31,999 nt of DNA, from NCBI RefSeq assembly GCF_001949145.1, contig NW_019091438.1:2815-34813 (forward strand), in the 5' to 3' direction. A program made the position numbers and the translations under genes. Origin of the DNA: Acanthaster planci. Lineage: Eukaryota > Echinodermata > Asteroidea > Valvatida > Acanthasteridae. Position 1 is the first letter of the stretch, and each line of letters begins with the position of its first letter. The notes beneath the pieces were generated by a model. It ran no database searches and was not told the DNA's origin. It worked only from the letters and a program-made list of their open reading frames with translations. Positions 20,166-31,503 of this stretch are shown one piece after another.

Positions 20166-20650
20166 CAGGGTCTCCACATAAATAGTATACCGAGATAGAA
20201 AAACAAATTAATATCGACACACTTTATGATGTTCCTGACCTTGTACTTGATTTTCCTGACAACTTATTTACCTCTCTTAAAAGTTAAAGCCATATCACCC
20301 TGTGGGAACTTACTTAAATACGAATTTTTGGGCGTCTCCCGCCCCTCGTCTGGTGCGAATGCTTGATTGTGTCCCTTTTTAAGTAAGTTCCCACAGGGTG
20401 ATATGGCTTTAAGAGAGGTAAATAAAAAAATATTGAAATGGCAAAACTACTTCATATATGGGAAAGAGAAATATATCTCTAGAAAGTCTAGTTTGTTCAC
20501 TTATCTTTGTCAACAACATCACAAGCTGTTTACCATTGCAAAGAGGACATTCCGCCCTCTCTAGAGATACATTTTTCTTTCCCACATATAAAATAATCTT
20601 GCCATTGCAGTAATTTTTTATCTCGGTATACTTTTTATGTGGACACCCTG
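20166..20650. mobile_element. TA-flanked MITE with 38-bp terminal inverted repeats and nested hairpins
   Basis: The element is bounded by CAGGGT...ACCCTG ends, each next to TA (20164-20165 and 20651-20652), as expected for Tc1/mariner-type target duplication. Terminal inverted repeats match over about 38 bases with three differences (shared cores TCCACATAAA and AGTATACCGAGATA). Inside are two further inverted repeats: 20264-20318 against 20376-20425, and about 20441-20484 against 20545-20607. It has no coding capacity. A partial copy is at 4750-4909. Confidence 0.82.
20264..20425. repeat. Internal hairpin of the MITE
   Basis: Arms 20264-20318 and 20376-20425 are inverted copies containing TTACCTCTCTTAA, GCCATATCACCCTGTGGG and AACTTACTTAAA blocks, separated by about 57 bases. 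The left arm has a small insertion. This may be a second foldback element nested inside the first. Confidence 0.75.
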
Positions 20651-20652
20651 TA

Positions 20653-21130
20653 CGTTTACGTGTACTGAAATACCTCGGTCTAGGCTTCGACTACAATGGC
20701 GCTTGTACGTTGTGTCACGTGGGTCAGTGATAGCGCCCCATAGACCTTGCTTTTGATTAGGCCTACTTCATGAGCGCGGTTTTGCCAAACAGTGGTTGGC
20801 ATAAGCAAGGCTGGCCATGAGCACAAAACCAAAAGAATCAATCTCGAAGTGTTAAAATGCCTCATATCAAAAAACAAAATTATGAAATGCATCTTATTGT
20901 CCGCAGTAGTGGATCCATTCAAGGCAAAGGCGATACCTGATACGCGAGATGTCAAACTTTTCAAGCAGAAAAGGGTTTATGCACATGTACATGTTATATC
21001 ATTGGAGAATTCTTGAAGGATGCGTACGGTCTGCTTCAACGTTCTGTCATGGTTGGCCATAGTAACTTGCGTTGCCCAACGCTGGATTTTCAAAGTGTTC
21101 CCTTAAATAAAACACAGAAAAACAGAATAC
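20653..21130. other. Spacer between MITE and orphan SDR exon
   Basis: It contains TAGGCCTA at 20758-20765. Being downstream of the orphan exon's donor on the minus strand, part of it could be the remains of that copy's intron 2. No exon-3-like SDR sequence was found. Confidence 0.35.
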
Positions 21131-21203
21131 CTGCATTGTTTACAAGAATATCTAATCGTTTCTCTTCTTCGTTAATCTGTCGAGCAAAGTCCCTCAGAAA
21201 TGG
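21131..21203 (-). pseudogene. Orphan SDR exon 2 fragment with splice donor
   Basis: Read on the minus strand, 73 bases encode the end of an RDH-type exon 2: PFLRDFARQINEEEKRL followed by DILVNNA and the first base of a Gly codon. They are followed at once by GTATTC, a donor at the same phase and position as in both complete SDR genes. The frame continues open a little farther to about 21237 without SDR similarity. A neighbouring frame there reads KLVSTFPESI, which resembles the preceding SDR segment and suggests a frameshift. No other exons of this copy are found, so it is a gene remnant or an exon of a heavily rearranged gene. Confidence 0.78.
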
Positions 21204-24200
21204 ATTCCGGAAACGTGGAGACCAGTTTCCAGAGTTTCAGGCTAGCATTTACGTGACAAGGAAACTACACACGAGGAAACTAGCTAGTGATTCGTTGGAA
21301 ACTGACCGATAAAGCGTTTGTGTAATCATGGCATGATAAAAGATAAACATCGCAGCGACATCTTTTGTTTAATTAACACAAATATCTCCCATTTTATGAA
21401 CCAACATTTGTCACATTAATTTAACTTCCAATTCCAACTCTGATCGTGTATTCCTCAAAATCACAATACAGAATGAGTGCCCATTGAAAATAACTTGAAC
21501 ACTAAACATTTTTATCTCTGTCCTATCTGCGGTTATTCAGGCCATTCTCCGTGTCTCTTGTTACCCGCGTAGGGGTACATCCCGCTTCGGCTGACCGCAT
21601 GGGGTCAAGGTAGTCCCGCCAGACAAACCCTCCTGCTAATTGTGGCCCATGTCACCCCAGGCTGGTCTTACATTCCAAGTAGAGAGTGCAAGGGATGATG
21701 AATTGTCTTACTGCCTGCGCTGCATACAACACAAGGTTCTGCAGGAAGAATGTTATGTTGCTTTTTGGGGACTGACATCATGGCAAATAAGTTGTGTTCG
21801 GGAAGGCCGGTTAAGGTGGCCAGAAGGCGACTAATAAGTGTTTTATGCATTCAAGGAAAATTTCAAATTAAATAAAATATTAAGGTTGAACTCGATTTTT
21901 AGAGAGAACATGCAAAATAAAAGCTTTTGTTGTTTGTTGCTTTATGTTAAGCTACTTTCGGGTTTATTGTATTTTAAAACCATTCAAATTTTCTGCGGTC
22001 CGCCAACCTCAGTTCAATTTAAAGGATTTTGGAAATAAAAAAGCCAATTGATTTTGTTTTACACATTGGAAACACCACTTAATCGGAAAAAAAGATTTAT
22101 GATCAAGGGCAAGTGAGAAATGATCTGGAAAAAGATTTCTTTTTTATACTGTTGTTAAATTGGGACTGGATTTATAATTCCCTAGAATTTGAATTGAGGA
22201 CAGCTTTAAATCTCAAATTGTTGAAAATATAGTCGTACACAATGAGCTTGGCAATGACACTGAAAGTGATGTAGATTACAGTTCATCTTCAGATGTCGAT
22301 GGGCCTGAGAAAACCTCAAATGTGGCCTCTTTCAGTTATCAGTCGATCCCAAATTGATCGCATAAAATGCAAACATGCACAGAGAGCGTATTGATGGCAA
22401 TCTCATTTCTGCATGGAGTAACTCAACTGAAAAATGATATGTACCCGCAGCGATCAAATCTTTGTAAAATATGCCATTGGTCGCTGGCCTAATGCTTTAA
22501 CTTAGATGATTTTTGTTATTTATGGTACATGTCTAATAAGCCCCAGACCTTGTGTAAAGTTGTTTAATGGTGTTTAACAGTGGATTTTGCCTGCTTTGGC
22601 GGGATAGTGCCTTTGTGCAGTTACTGGTGAACAACTTAGTTCAAGGTTTATACTTGTTGAGGTCAAATGTAGCATGACCTTTTTGTTGATAAATATGGCT
22701 GCAGTTCAAGTTCATATTGAAAAATAGTGAGCTTTGCTCAATGCATTACACAGAAGCCACTTGTATTTTTACACCACTTACCGAGCTTCAATTACACTGC
22801 CCATTCACGTTTATGATATTCATTTTGCCTTTCTATATGGTATCAAATTAACTTTTGAAACAATTGTTTGTTCTGAACTTGAAAGTAAGCCCTGTGGTTC
22901 CAATGACCAGACATTGTAAATTGCAATCCGTGCCGTCAGACGCTGAATTGTTTTTGTTTCAGGTGTTATCTGAACTGATGACTGCATTAGTTAACTTTGT
23001 TAACTTGATATTTTGAAATTTGTACCGAACTCATTTGCATTGTAGTAGCTGCTTTACAGTCTTTTCACCTTCGCAATCTATGATTCCATAGTATGTGACC
23101 CGACTTGATGATTATTGGGGTCATAGCAGAACGCAGAATGAGTGATTTGGAGTGAAAATTTCCCGTCTTGATTGTAAAAGTTTCACGTGAAGCGTACATG
23201 TACAAGTGATATTGTCCACTACTCATATTGCACTTAGGCTGTTTGTGTAGCGACTCATAAGATTTGCACTAGGCTTTCGATCTTTACTCCATACACTGTT
23301 CATTATTAGGTGCTGTCTGGAAGGCCAAGTCCACGGTCGCACATCAGCCTGGTATTCGGGGTAATTTTAGGGATGGGGGGGGATTATAGGAATTTTAGGA
23401 ATAAAGGATTTGAATTGTAATTAACTGTGATCAAACCTAGATAAAACTCTGTATAATTGAGAGAGTTACATTTGGACTCTTCCTGCCGCTCTTCCTTTGC
23501 CTTGGCGCCCTTAAACTAATAATTTAAGCGGACCTCCTTAATAGATGGCCTGTCATTACATTAACATGAATAGTCGATGTAAATTCAGATATTTTAGCTA
23601 GAAAGTTATTTACACGAACAGCCAATAAGCTTGGTGGCAGTCTAAAGGTAGTGCAAATCACGTACATGTAATTAAATGCTACGTATAAGGCTACAGTTTG
23701 CTGAAATTATCTCAGATTTGAAATTTATTTACACTCTCACCCACGGAAAGTGCTTTTCCTTTATCTCAAATACCCATTTTTTCTTATGTACACTTATACA
23801 AAACGGTTTGGGGTAGAGTAAAGATTATCTAAATATTCCTCTGAAGATCAATTTCTTTGATGACTTCGTTTAAGAACTGTCATGAAAGAGCCTTGTCTTA
23901 TCTTCTTCAAAAGTCCCTGAAGAAAATATGTATTCCAACTTTAATTCTCGAATAACACTGGTTGATGCAACATTAGATGGGTACACTGGCCCGCATGTTG
24001 ATGCTTCCCCCTCCAAAAGAAAGAGTCAGCCTTAGGTAGGTCGTCGTTTCGAAGTCATGCTGTGCTATTGTGTTATCTGCCATGCCCAACTCAGATTGTC
24101 CATTTGCGTAATTACAGTGCGGTGATATTGGACTGGAACTTTACACTATGCGATAAAGGTTGCGTTGACTTTCTGATAAGTCGAATCCGAAGAGTGTGAT

Positions 24201-24872
24201 CATTGTGCTTAATTACATACACTGGACCCCGTTCAGCTAAGGAAATCTCTTGCCGTTTCTAGAAAGAAGCATGTTTCCTGTTACTTTTACTGGGTGCGTT
24301 CGAGTAACTTCTATGAGGTAACCCTGACCTGTGGGTTGTCAGCTGCTCTGCATATTTTCAAAGAACCGAGGATATATGTATAAAATGTAAAGGACCGAGG
24401 TTGAACCCAACTCAAACGAATTCTTGAAAGATACTCCAACCACTCTAACGCCTCCGAAATTATAGGCATTAGCGGGGTTGTGTTCTGGATACAGCACTAG
24501 AACTCTCACAGTTGTACGAGAAACGGAGACAGGAAGTAAATGTGGCTTCAATTTGATGCATTCATGAAATTATGGGTACTCTAAAATGTGGATATATATA
24601 TATATATATGCGAGGTCACGTGACCCAACCAATTAGAAGATTCTACATTCTTGCCATCTACAGAGATCCAATACTGCATGCACGAAAGAAACTGTGCACT
24701 CTCAATTTTTATCAGGAGAAATAACTGTGAAATGTTCAACAATGTAGGCCTACATTGAAATTTCTACATGACATCTGTTTTTCATTTCAATCTCAACTGC
24801 AGAGTGCATGCCCTTCCTTGATCCAAAATCAACGATGCCAATGACTTCCAGTCACACTCGTCAACCAGCACA
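21204..24872. other. Spacer between orphan exon and SDR gene 2
   Basis: It is AT-rich and has no recognised gene. A short Ser/Asp-rich open stretch is at 22193-22357. An (AT)n run is at about 24594-24608, a G8 run at 23375-23382, and TAGGCCTA within a 16-base palindrome at 24741-24756. Confidence 0.4.
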
Positions 24873-27112
24873 TCAGTAGTTCTCAGTACCCGTCAGCTTG
24901 CAGCTTAGGTCCCACAGCTGCGAGGCGATCTTCTCATCCCGGGCCAGCTTGCTCTCCTTGGCCAGCCTACAGTCGGCAAAATAGCGACCCGAGTGCTGCG
25001 TAACGGACGGATCCAGGGCACAGTACAGAGTCGTCTGGACGCTGGCCTCCAGTGAAATGCAGAACGGTCTGAAGAGAGAGCAAAAAAAGAGCTTCACCCG
25101 GTGTAAAAAGGTCACGCGCTCACTATTGAAAAGGATAAAGTGCAATATTTAATCCCCAAAAGAAAATAAAATTGTCAGAAGCAAAATGCTAGAGGCTTTA
25201 CATCGTTATTACAGGACAGTCAGAAACATTAACAGAGCTAGAAATACTGGCACGAAAATACCTCAAGACGTTTCGGCAAAAAAGGAGAAGCAGCCTTCCG
25301 TGGAACCTGCTGGAGCGTGGATGCAGGATGCGCGTGTCGACCATGCCCGGGTGGAGCGAGTAAGCCGTCACGCCGGTGCCCTTCAGCCGACGGGCCAGCT
25401 CTGCAGCGAAGAGGATGTTGCACAGCTTGCAGGTGCTGTAGGCGATCGTCTCCTCCCAGGCCTGCTTGGTGTTCAGGTAGCACAGCCTCTGGACCATCTT
25501 GTGGGCGACGGAGGAGACCACCAGGACCCGGCTGGGCGCGGTCTTCCGCAGCAGCGGCAAGAGGAGCTGGGTCAAGAGGAATGGGTTGAGGTGGTTGATG
25601 CCGAACTGGAGGTCGTACCCGGATTCCGTCTTCTCGTTGCTATGGCAACGGGACACGCCTAAGAAAGAGGGACAAATTGTAACTGGTTAGAGACTCTGTG
25701 ACATTAAATTGCAGATTCGCAGAAGTGCAGAAGTTTTGCGCTTGTGATCTGTTCCGCAATTTATGAATATGCAGTACACACGAGATAACAGTTTATTATC
25801 CATCGGAAAAGAGAAAAACATCCCAAGCTTGCGAATCCGTCAAATAGACAGCTCTCTGGTACGGATGGCCAAAGTTTGCCGAAATGTCACTCTTTACTTC
25901 CAAACTTGCATTTTGCCGTATCACTTTTAAAGACAGTCGTGTTTTTGTTTTGCTTTTTTATGTAGTATATTTCTTCAGCTGCCTGAGATTTCTGTAATCC
26001 TATAGTAGTCGGCCACTGCAGGGGAGATTATGACATGACTCGTAAAAAGAGAAATGATCATCCTGACTGAACCTGAGGGACAAACCCCGCCACGAACTCT
26101 TCCATACGTACCGGCGTTGTGCACCAGTATATCGAGCCGCGCCTCTTCCCGGAGTATCACCTTTGCGAACTCTCGCACGGATTTCTGGCAGGCGTTGTCT
26201 AGCAGACGGAACACCACCTGCTCGTTGCCCGTGAGCTGCCTGATCTTAGCGGCCGCCTCCTCGCCCTTGGCCCGGTTGCGGCAGGCCAGAATGACCCGGC
26301 CGCCGCGCCGGGCGAAGTTCAGCGCCGACTCGTAGCCTATGCCAGTGTTGGAACCTGTGAAAGAAAGCAGGGGAAAAAAATTAAAAACCTCCAAAATTGT
26401 CATACTGATGCCCCGTTCAATTCTATGAAAAATTGTAGCTGAAGTCACGCTTAATGTGTTTTTTTTTTCAAGGTGACGTATTGAGTTCTGGAGTGACAAA
26501 CAGCCTACATCGCCATATCGATGAGCATGTTACGGGGTAGCGAGAATCGTATTCTTCATATACAGCTTCCCAGATTTGTATTTGTCCGCGGAAAGACGCA
26601 TAATGAGTTCTCAAAACAACACGAAATATCTTTAAAATGATCACAAAAACGCGACTGAAAACATGAGGGAAATGAAAAGTACATGTTCCATAAGAGGTCC
26701 CAATTTTGAAGACTTCATACATCAGCCCTTGCGACCCACGAATGGAAGAAATGCATTTACTTCGGAAAAACCTGCAAGAAGTTTCACTTCAAACATATCA
26801 GGTTTAAGCGGTCATATCGGGTGGCGAAATAAAGGAGAAAGTTATTTTCATTGTCTAATGGCTAAAATTCTTATTTCACATTTCAGACGGGGGTCCTTTA
26901 TCAGACCAAAAGGGTACAATAGAGCAAACAATCCGCCAACATGTCTCCTCACCCGTCACAATCACAGTCTTGCCGGTCAGTGACGCTGTGCCCCGATAGA
27001 ACGTCGGGGCATTCCACCGACGGAACGCATAGACACAGAGACAGACGACAGCCGCCAAGCCGCTGTAGATCTTCCAAGAGAAATCCTCGTACAGTTGCCA
27101 GTCAAAAGCCAT
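24873..27112 (-). CDS. Retinol dehydrogenase 11-14-like SDR 2, four exons
   Basis: Exons on the minus strand are 27112-26953, 26354-26112, 25658-25262 and 25068-24873 (stop TGA). GT-AG introns have phases 1, 1 and 2, the same as SDR gene 1. Exon 2 is 243 bases in both. The total is 996 bases, or 331 residues. A hydrophobic N-terminal segment (about 15-30) predicts a membrane anchor. The cofactor motif TGSNTGIG (53-60) is classical. NNAG is replaced by HNAG (132-135), and the usual NHLGHF reads NHLNPF (156-161). The catalytic N156, S183/S184 and Y208-x3-K212 are kept. The start is the ATG at 27112; an upstream in-frame GTG is not needed. By family it reduces or oxidises retinoids or lipid aldehydes with NADP(H); the substitutions make its substrate or activity less certain. 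It is a tandem paralogue of the gene ending at 14714. Confidence 0.9.
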
Positions 27113-29494
27113 CCCAGGAGAAACGCTAGGCACTCTGTGATGGTTTCTGGATAGAGCAGGAGTAATGCAATCCGCATGGGCTCTCTGCGCCTCCTCACCT
27201 CTTGAGGTCTGTCACGAGAGTTGCTATGCGCATCAAACTAGTACTCAAACATTCGTTTCGACGTCTGCGATGATTCTCCCGGGTATCCACAAGACACCAC
27301 GGTTCCTTTTTTAGTAGTTAGCGCACTCGATATTGATCAGGTTCAAAACGTCCAATCCTCACCTTGCATGCATGACGACTGTTGCGTTCTGACAAATTTC
27401 GTTCTTTTGATTTTCTTGTCATTCATTAGTGAGCTAAAAATAAGCGTCTAATGCCTTATCGTATCAAAAGCAAACACGCATTGCTATTTTAAATTAAGTT
27501 TGCTGTTGGGGTCGGCGCGAGCTTAAAGGTGATGTTATGAATATTAGCACAATCAGCGCAAAACGCGTGATTCTTCAACCCTGAAAAGGTATTGGAAATA
27601 GAGCATGCGTGAACAGCTGGGTCCGAGTATAGGACCAAATACAAAGGGGTATAATACCCTGTACAACTTGACGCGCACACTTTCACAATATCCAAGAGGA
27701 ATAGTACGAAATCGATATTTTAACAGGTCGATTTAATTTCCAGTTTTACGTTTATGAAAGTTGCTTAAAATGCATGGCCAATGGCGAAGCAAGGAATGCT
27801 GGGAAGGGAATTGTTATGCACAAAATTGAAACCTGAAACATAAAAGCTTGTAAGAATATCAACACAAAATTATAAATCTTTACCGGCCGGTTGTTTATTT
27901 AAAAAAGCGTCCTCCCGTGTCCAGCATGTTCACACATGGATATGGCATGATACCCACAGATTCTCTGTTGCTCATTTAAACCACCCGTGATTAGGTGCTT
28001 TTGGGCAACGCCTGCGATCGCCACCCAAAGTTCTTTGAACGCCGACCACTTTGTATGCACCAGACCCAAGAAAAGCTCGTACACTTGTAAAAGTTCAATC
28101 CGAAAAACTAGGTTAATTTATAACTTATCGTATACGTAGATGTAGACATGTGAACACTTGTGGTTCAGAATGGGCAATTTTTCGGCTAGACTGAATATTG
28201 CGTAGGTAGGTTATGGGATGGGAAACCGCTGAATTCGCTCATGAACTGTGACAGACCTTCGAATGGGAACAAAAAGGCAGACGCAACGCGCGTTACCACC
28301 CACTTTCTGAACACACGATCGCTCTCTGCTGTTTTTTTATGAGGCGGATGAATAAATTGACGGGGCAACTTATGCAAAAAAATGTGTGGGCGGCGAATTA
28401 CAAATCAAGAGGAGTTTGGGGACGTGGTAGCCATCCGCGGACATGCATTCACTACTAATGATAAATTTGGATGAACCTATTGACTAGTTTGATGTTGACG
28501 TTCTAAGCTTCAGCTTCTCAGGTTTAACGTATTCTTTGGAGTACGTAATACTGAGCTCCGCGGTCGGGGTTTTCTGTACGATCATGAGGTCGAACCTGAG
28601 GCTGAACCTTCAAGTTCCAGCCACCTCAGTTGGTTCTTACACACACAAATATTACGCTTTGTCTCTGTTCATGTTGAGCGACCCCATTCTCGTTCCATGG
28701 TAACTCGATGGTGACTCGATCCATACAAACAGTAACTCTCAGGCACAGAGTTCTTTGACCCACTAGAACTTTTTGCGCACTCGATAACGGAGCTTCTTTC
28801 GAGCTGTCAGGTTGAATGAAAGCATCGTGGCACGGGTCAGCACCTCCAAGATAAGACATCCTTAAGTCTATAAATAGCTTTCGTAAACACACAAGCAAAT
28901 AAGCAAGGTCAAAATCCAAGACAACAAACAACGGAAAAACACAGAAAAGCGGGCAACAAAGGTTAGAAAGTTTGGCTTCCCGATGGCCAAACTCGGCTCT
29001 CAATCTATGCGGACGGATAAAAACGGCATGCAGAATATGCGCTGAGTGGGCGTATGTCTGTAGCGGGGGCGGTAATTCAGAGATTTAAAAAAAAACTCAA
29101 AATGGCAATGTCTTTCATTCTTAACAGACTCTTCAATACCACCCCAACTTCTCACTCAAAGAAAATGAGACAGTGTCGTTTCTCTGAAACAGTTGGGGCA
29201 ACCTTGCGCCCCCCCCCGACTGGATTCGCCCCTGCCCCGGTCCACGGCAAGACATTATCTCACGGTCGGGAAAGTTCACATGTTCGTCTTCGAGGTGATT
29301 TCACAAGATGTTTTAGATAAGGAGAGTACAGAGAATATTGTACACGCTTGGCATGTTACATGATGTGTGATATGATAAGCTAGACATTCTCAAACGACTT
29401 CCTCATTAACCCTGATCAACATTAACAATGCAAGGAGATGTTACGTGCATCCACCCAGAGTTATAGCTCGAGACAACATCCGAATCTCTTGTCT

Positions 29495-29567
29495 AGAGCT
29501 AGGTCTAGGTCTTTGCTCCCTTGGAAATGCGTGGAGACGCGTAGACGATAGACCTAGCCGTAGCTCT
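29495..29567. repeat. Imperfect stem-loop
   Basis: AGAGCT and CTAGGTCT on the left (29495-29512) pair with AGACCTAG and AGCTCT on the right (29550-29567), leaving a four-base internal mismatch and a loop of about 37 bases. No function is known. Confidence 0.5.
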
Positions 29568-30250
29568 GGAAGCCCGTTTCGGACACGGCCAGAGTAGCGC
29601 CTGTTTCAGATTTTGGAAACAAAATGGCTGTTCATTATGTGTTCAATAGAACGTGCAGCTATTGCATACCATGACTGTCGGTGTGCAGTGGTGCATACAA
29701 CCACCAGTTTGTTTAAAGGTAACACGTGGTAACTCTCTCCTTACTCTGCATTCACCTGAATACAGAAACCATTGTTAATTAATGCCTGAAGACCATGAGA
29801 CTCTGGAGACGCCGAGTCGCGATGGGGGGGGGGCAGTTCCGTTAATTCCAGAGGAGTGTGACAAGCCTACAAATTTTAGAAAGGCCAACAAAAGTTATGT
29901 TAAAAATCCCAAATTTCTTGTACCCACACATCCCCAAAAATTTGGTACCACACCAGAAGATACGGTTCTCGATCCACGCTTAGAAGGGTTTAAATCTTTA
30001 CTTCTATATACAATTCCTGAAAAGGCACTTCTGGATATCCGTAGTTGACAGCAGTGTGTCGAAATCACGGCCGACTCATTACATGCCCGATCATCACAAT
30101 CTCGATATTGATTCAAAACATGCTTTGATTTGTACAGTTGAAAAATGCTCAAACAAGTGACTGTTTTACTTTATAAACTGCAACTTATTCTAAGCTTAAG
30201 GACCCAAACTCCCTTGGAATTGTTCACTCCTTTACTCCAGAAGAGCTGGG

Positions 30251-30393
30251 CGGACCTCCCCCCCGACATTTTTCCGACAACGCTGCATTTTTTCAGGAGC
30301 TGAGCCTTCATGAAATTTTAGAGTAACTATCTGCAGTCACATCGAGACCAATTTTCGTTCGTGCGCAGCGCCCATTTTCCTGAGACAGGTCCC
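30251..30393 (+). repeat. Dispersed repeat B, copy 2
   Basis: This is the partner of 18311-18440, with CCCGACAT, CTGCAGTCACAT (30331-30342), CGTGCGC and GAGACAGGTCC in the same order. Confidence 0.45.
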
Positions 30394-31337
30394 GGCCAAA
30401 AAAGTATACCCTTTACACTGCATGCGGTGCTCAACGCACGCAGGCTGGCACGCCTGTAGCCTTGGACTTTAAATGACTGTGATAACAAAACCACGTCTGA
30501 GTTCAGACTTCACATCAATTTTGTAATGATGAGGAGTGTCGTTACATGCATGCCAAGTTTCAACGCAAGCCGGGCGAGGACAAGTTCGGGGGGGGGGCCT
30601 CTGTGAGGGTTGAAGAAAATCAATGCTGAATATAAACTTTTACTTTTAACCGTGAAAAATAAGGCAGTCAAGTTGCTTTAGAAGCATACAGTGGCGTGTT
30701 GGGTGCAAGTGAAACTCAAAAGATTCAGTCCAATACACCTAGGTATAAACAAAGCGTTTGAACACTTATTTTGATCAAACCTTTTCCAAAATGATAGTGC
30801 TTTTCCGCCTTTCTGTCAGTTTTTTACTACAGACACTTACGAAAACTACAGTAGACACGAAGTATTTTCATTTTGAAAAATAATTCACTTTTTTATTTTC
30901 AATAACTGACACAAATTACAATACAGAATACTGTATTCTTCAATTTTTTATGCGTGTGCCTTTAACTTATAAAAGGTTATCTATGTTGACAGTAGACAAG
31001 CCTTAAATTCAAGGTCAAAAAGTGGAAACATTTTGGAAAAAATGGTTCGCCTCTGAAAGTGTTCTTTACAGTTACTGTCAGCTCATTCTTGGCACACCCT
31101 ATCTTGTACCCTGCCAAAGTCAAACGAGGGCCCATTTCACCCGCAAACCTCCGGGGAGGTAGTGCTGAATTCGGGAAAAAACTTTGCTTTGAACATGCCC
31201 CATCAGCACCATTCGTGACACCGCACGACTGAGTTATCTTGATGAGTTATCTTGCTGTGTAGCAAATCTGCTGTTGATTCATTCGACGAGTAGCAATGGG
31301 AACACATTCAGCGCGTTTACAAAATACCAAAATATGA

Positions 31338-31503
31338 CTAGCACAAAGTTGGCTGGAGAACTGCAGTATTTTGGGCATCATTTATGTTGAGGCAGGCTAC
31401 ACCAAGATCCCAAGGTACCTGGTGGAACCGTTTCTCATCAGCAGCCACTTTCTGTTTCAGTATTGTCTAAGAGAAGTTGCCAATCTTCCCCATGGGGTTG
31501 CAG
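31338..31503 (+). CDS. Possible internal exon of an unknown gene
   Basis: An open stretch reads with a protein-like composition (for example GYTKIPRYLVEPF and YCLREVANLPHG) up to GCAG followed by GTCAGTG, a good donor at 31504. A possible acceptor, TTTCTGTTTCAG, lies inside it at about 31460, so the exon could be shorter. No family is recognised and no neighbouring exons are visible; it may be chance. Confidence 0.2.

Noticed and set aside
25186-25662. Open frame of 158 codons on the plus strand
   Set aside because: It is the reverse of exon 3 of SDR gene 2, whose minus-strand reading has catalytic motifs and splice sites.
28626-29003. Open frame of 125 codons on the minus strand
   Set aside because: It shows no motif, no splice context and no homologous neighbour; the length is possible by chance here. 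I could not exclude a lineage-specific gene.
4067-29233. A 15-base identity (CTGGATTCGCCCCTG) at 4067 and 29219
   Set aside because: One exact 15-mer pair is about what chance gives in 32 kb, and the flanks do not align.
29782-30048. Open frame of 88 codons on the plus strand starting at an ATG
   Set aside because: It runs through a G10 homopolymer and has no recognisable domain; kept out for lack of support.
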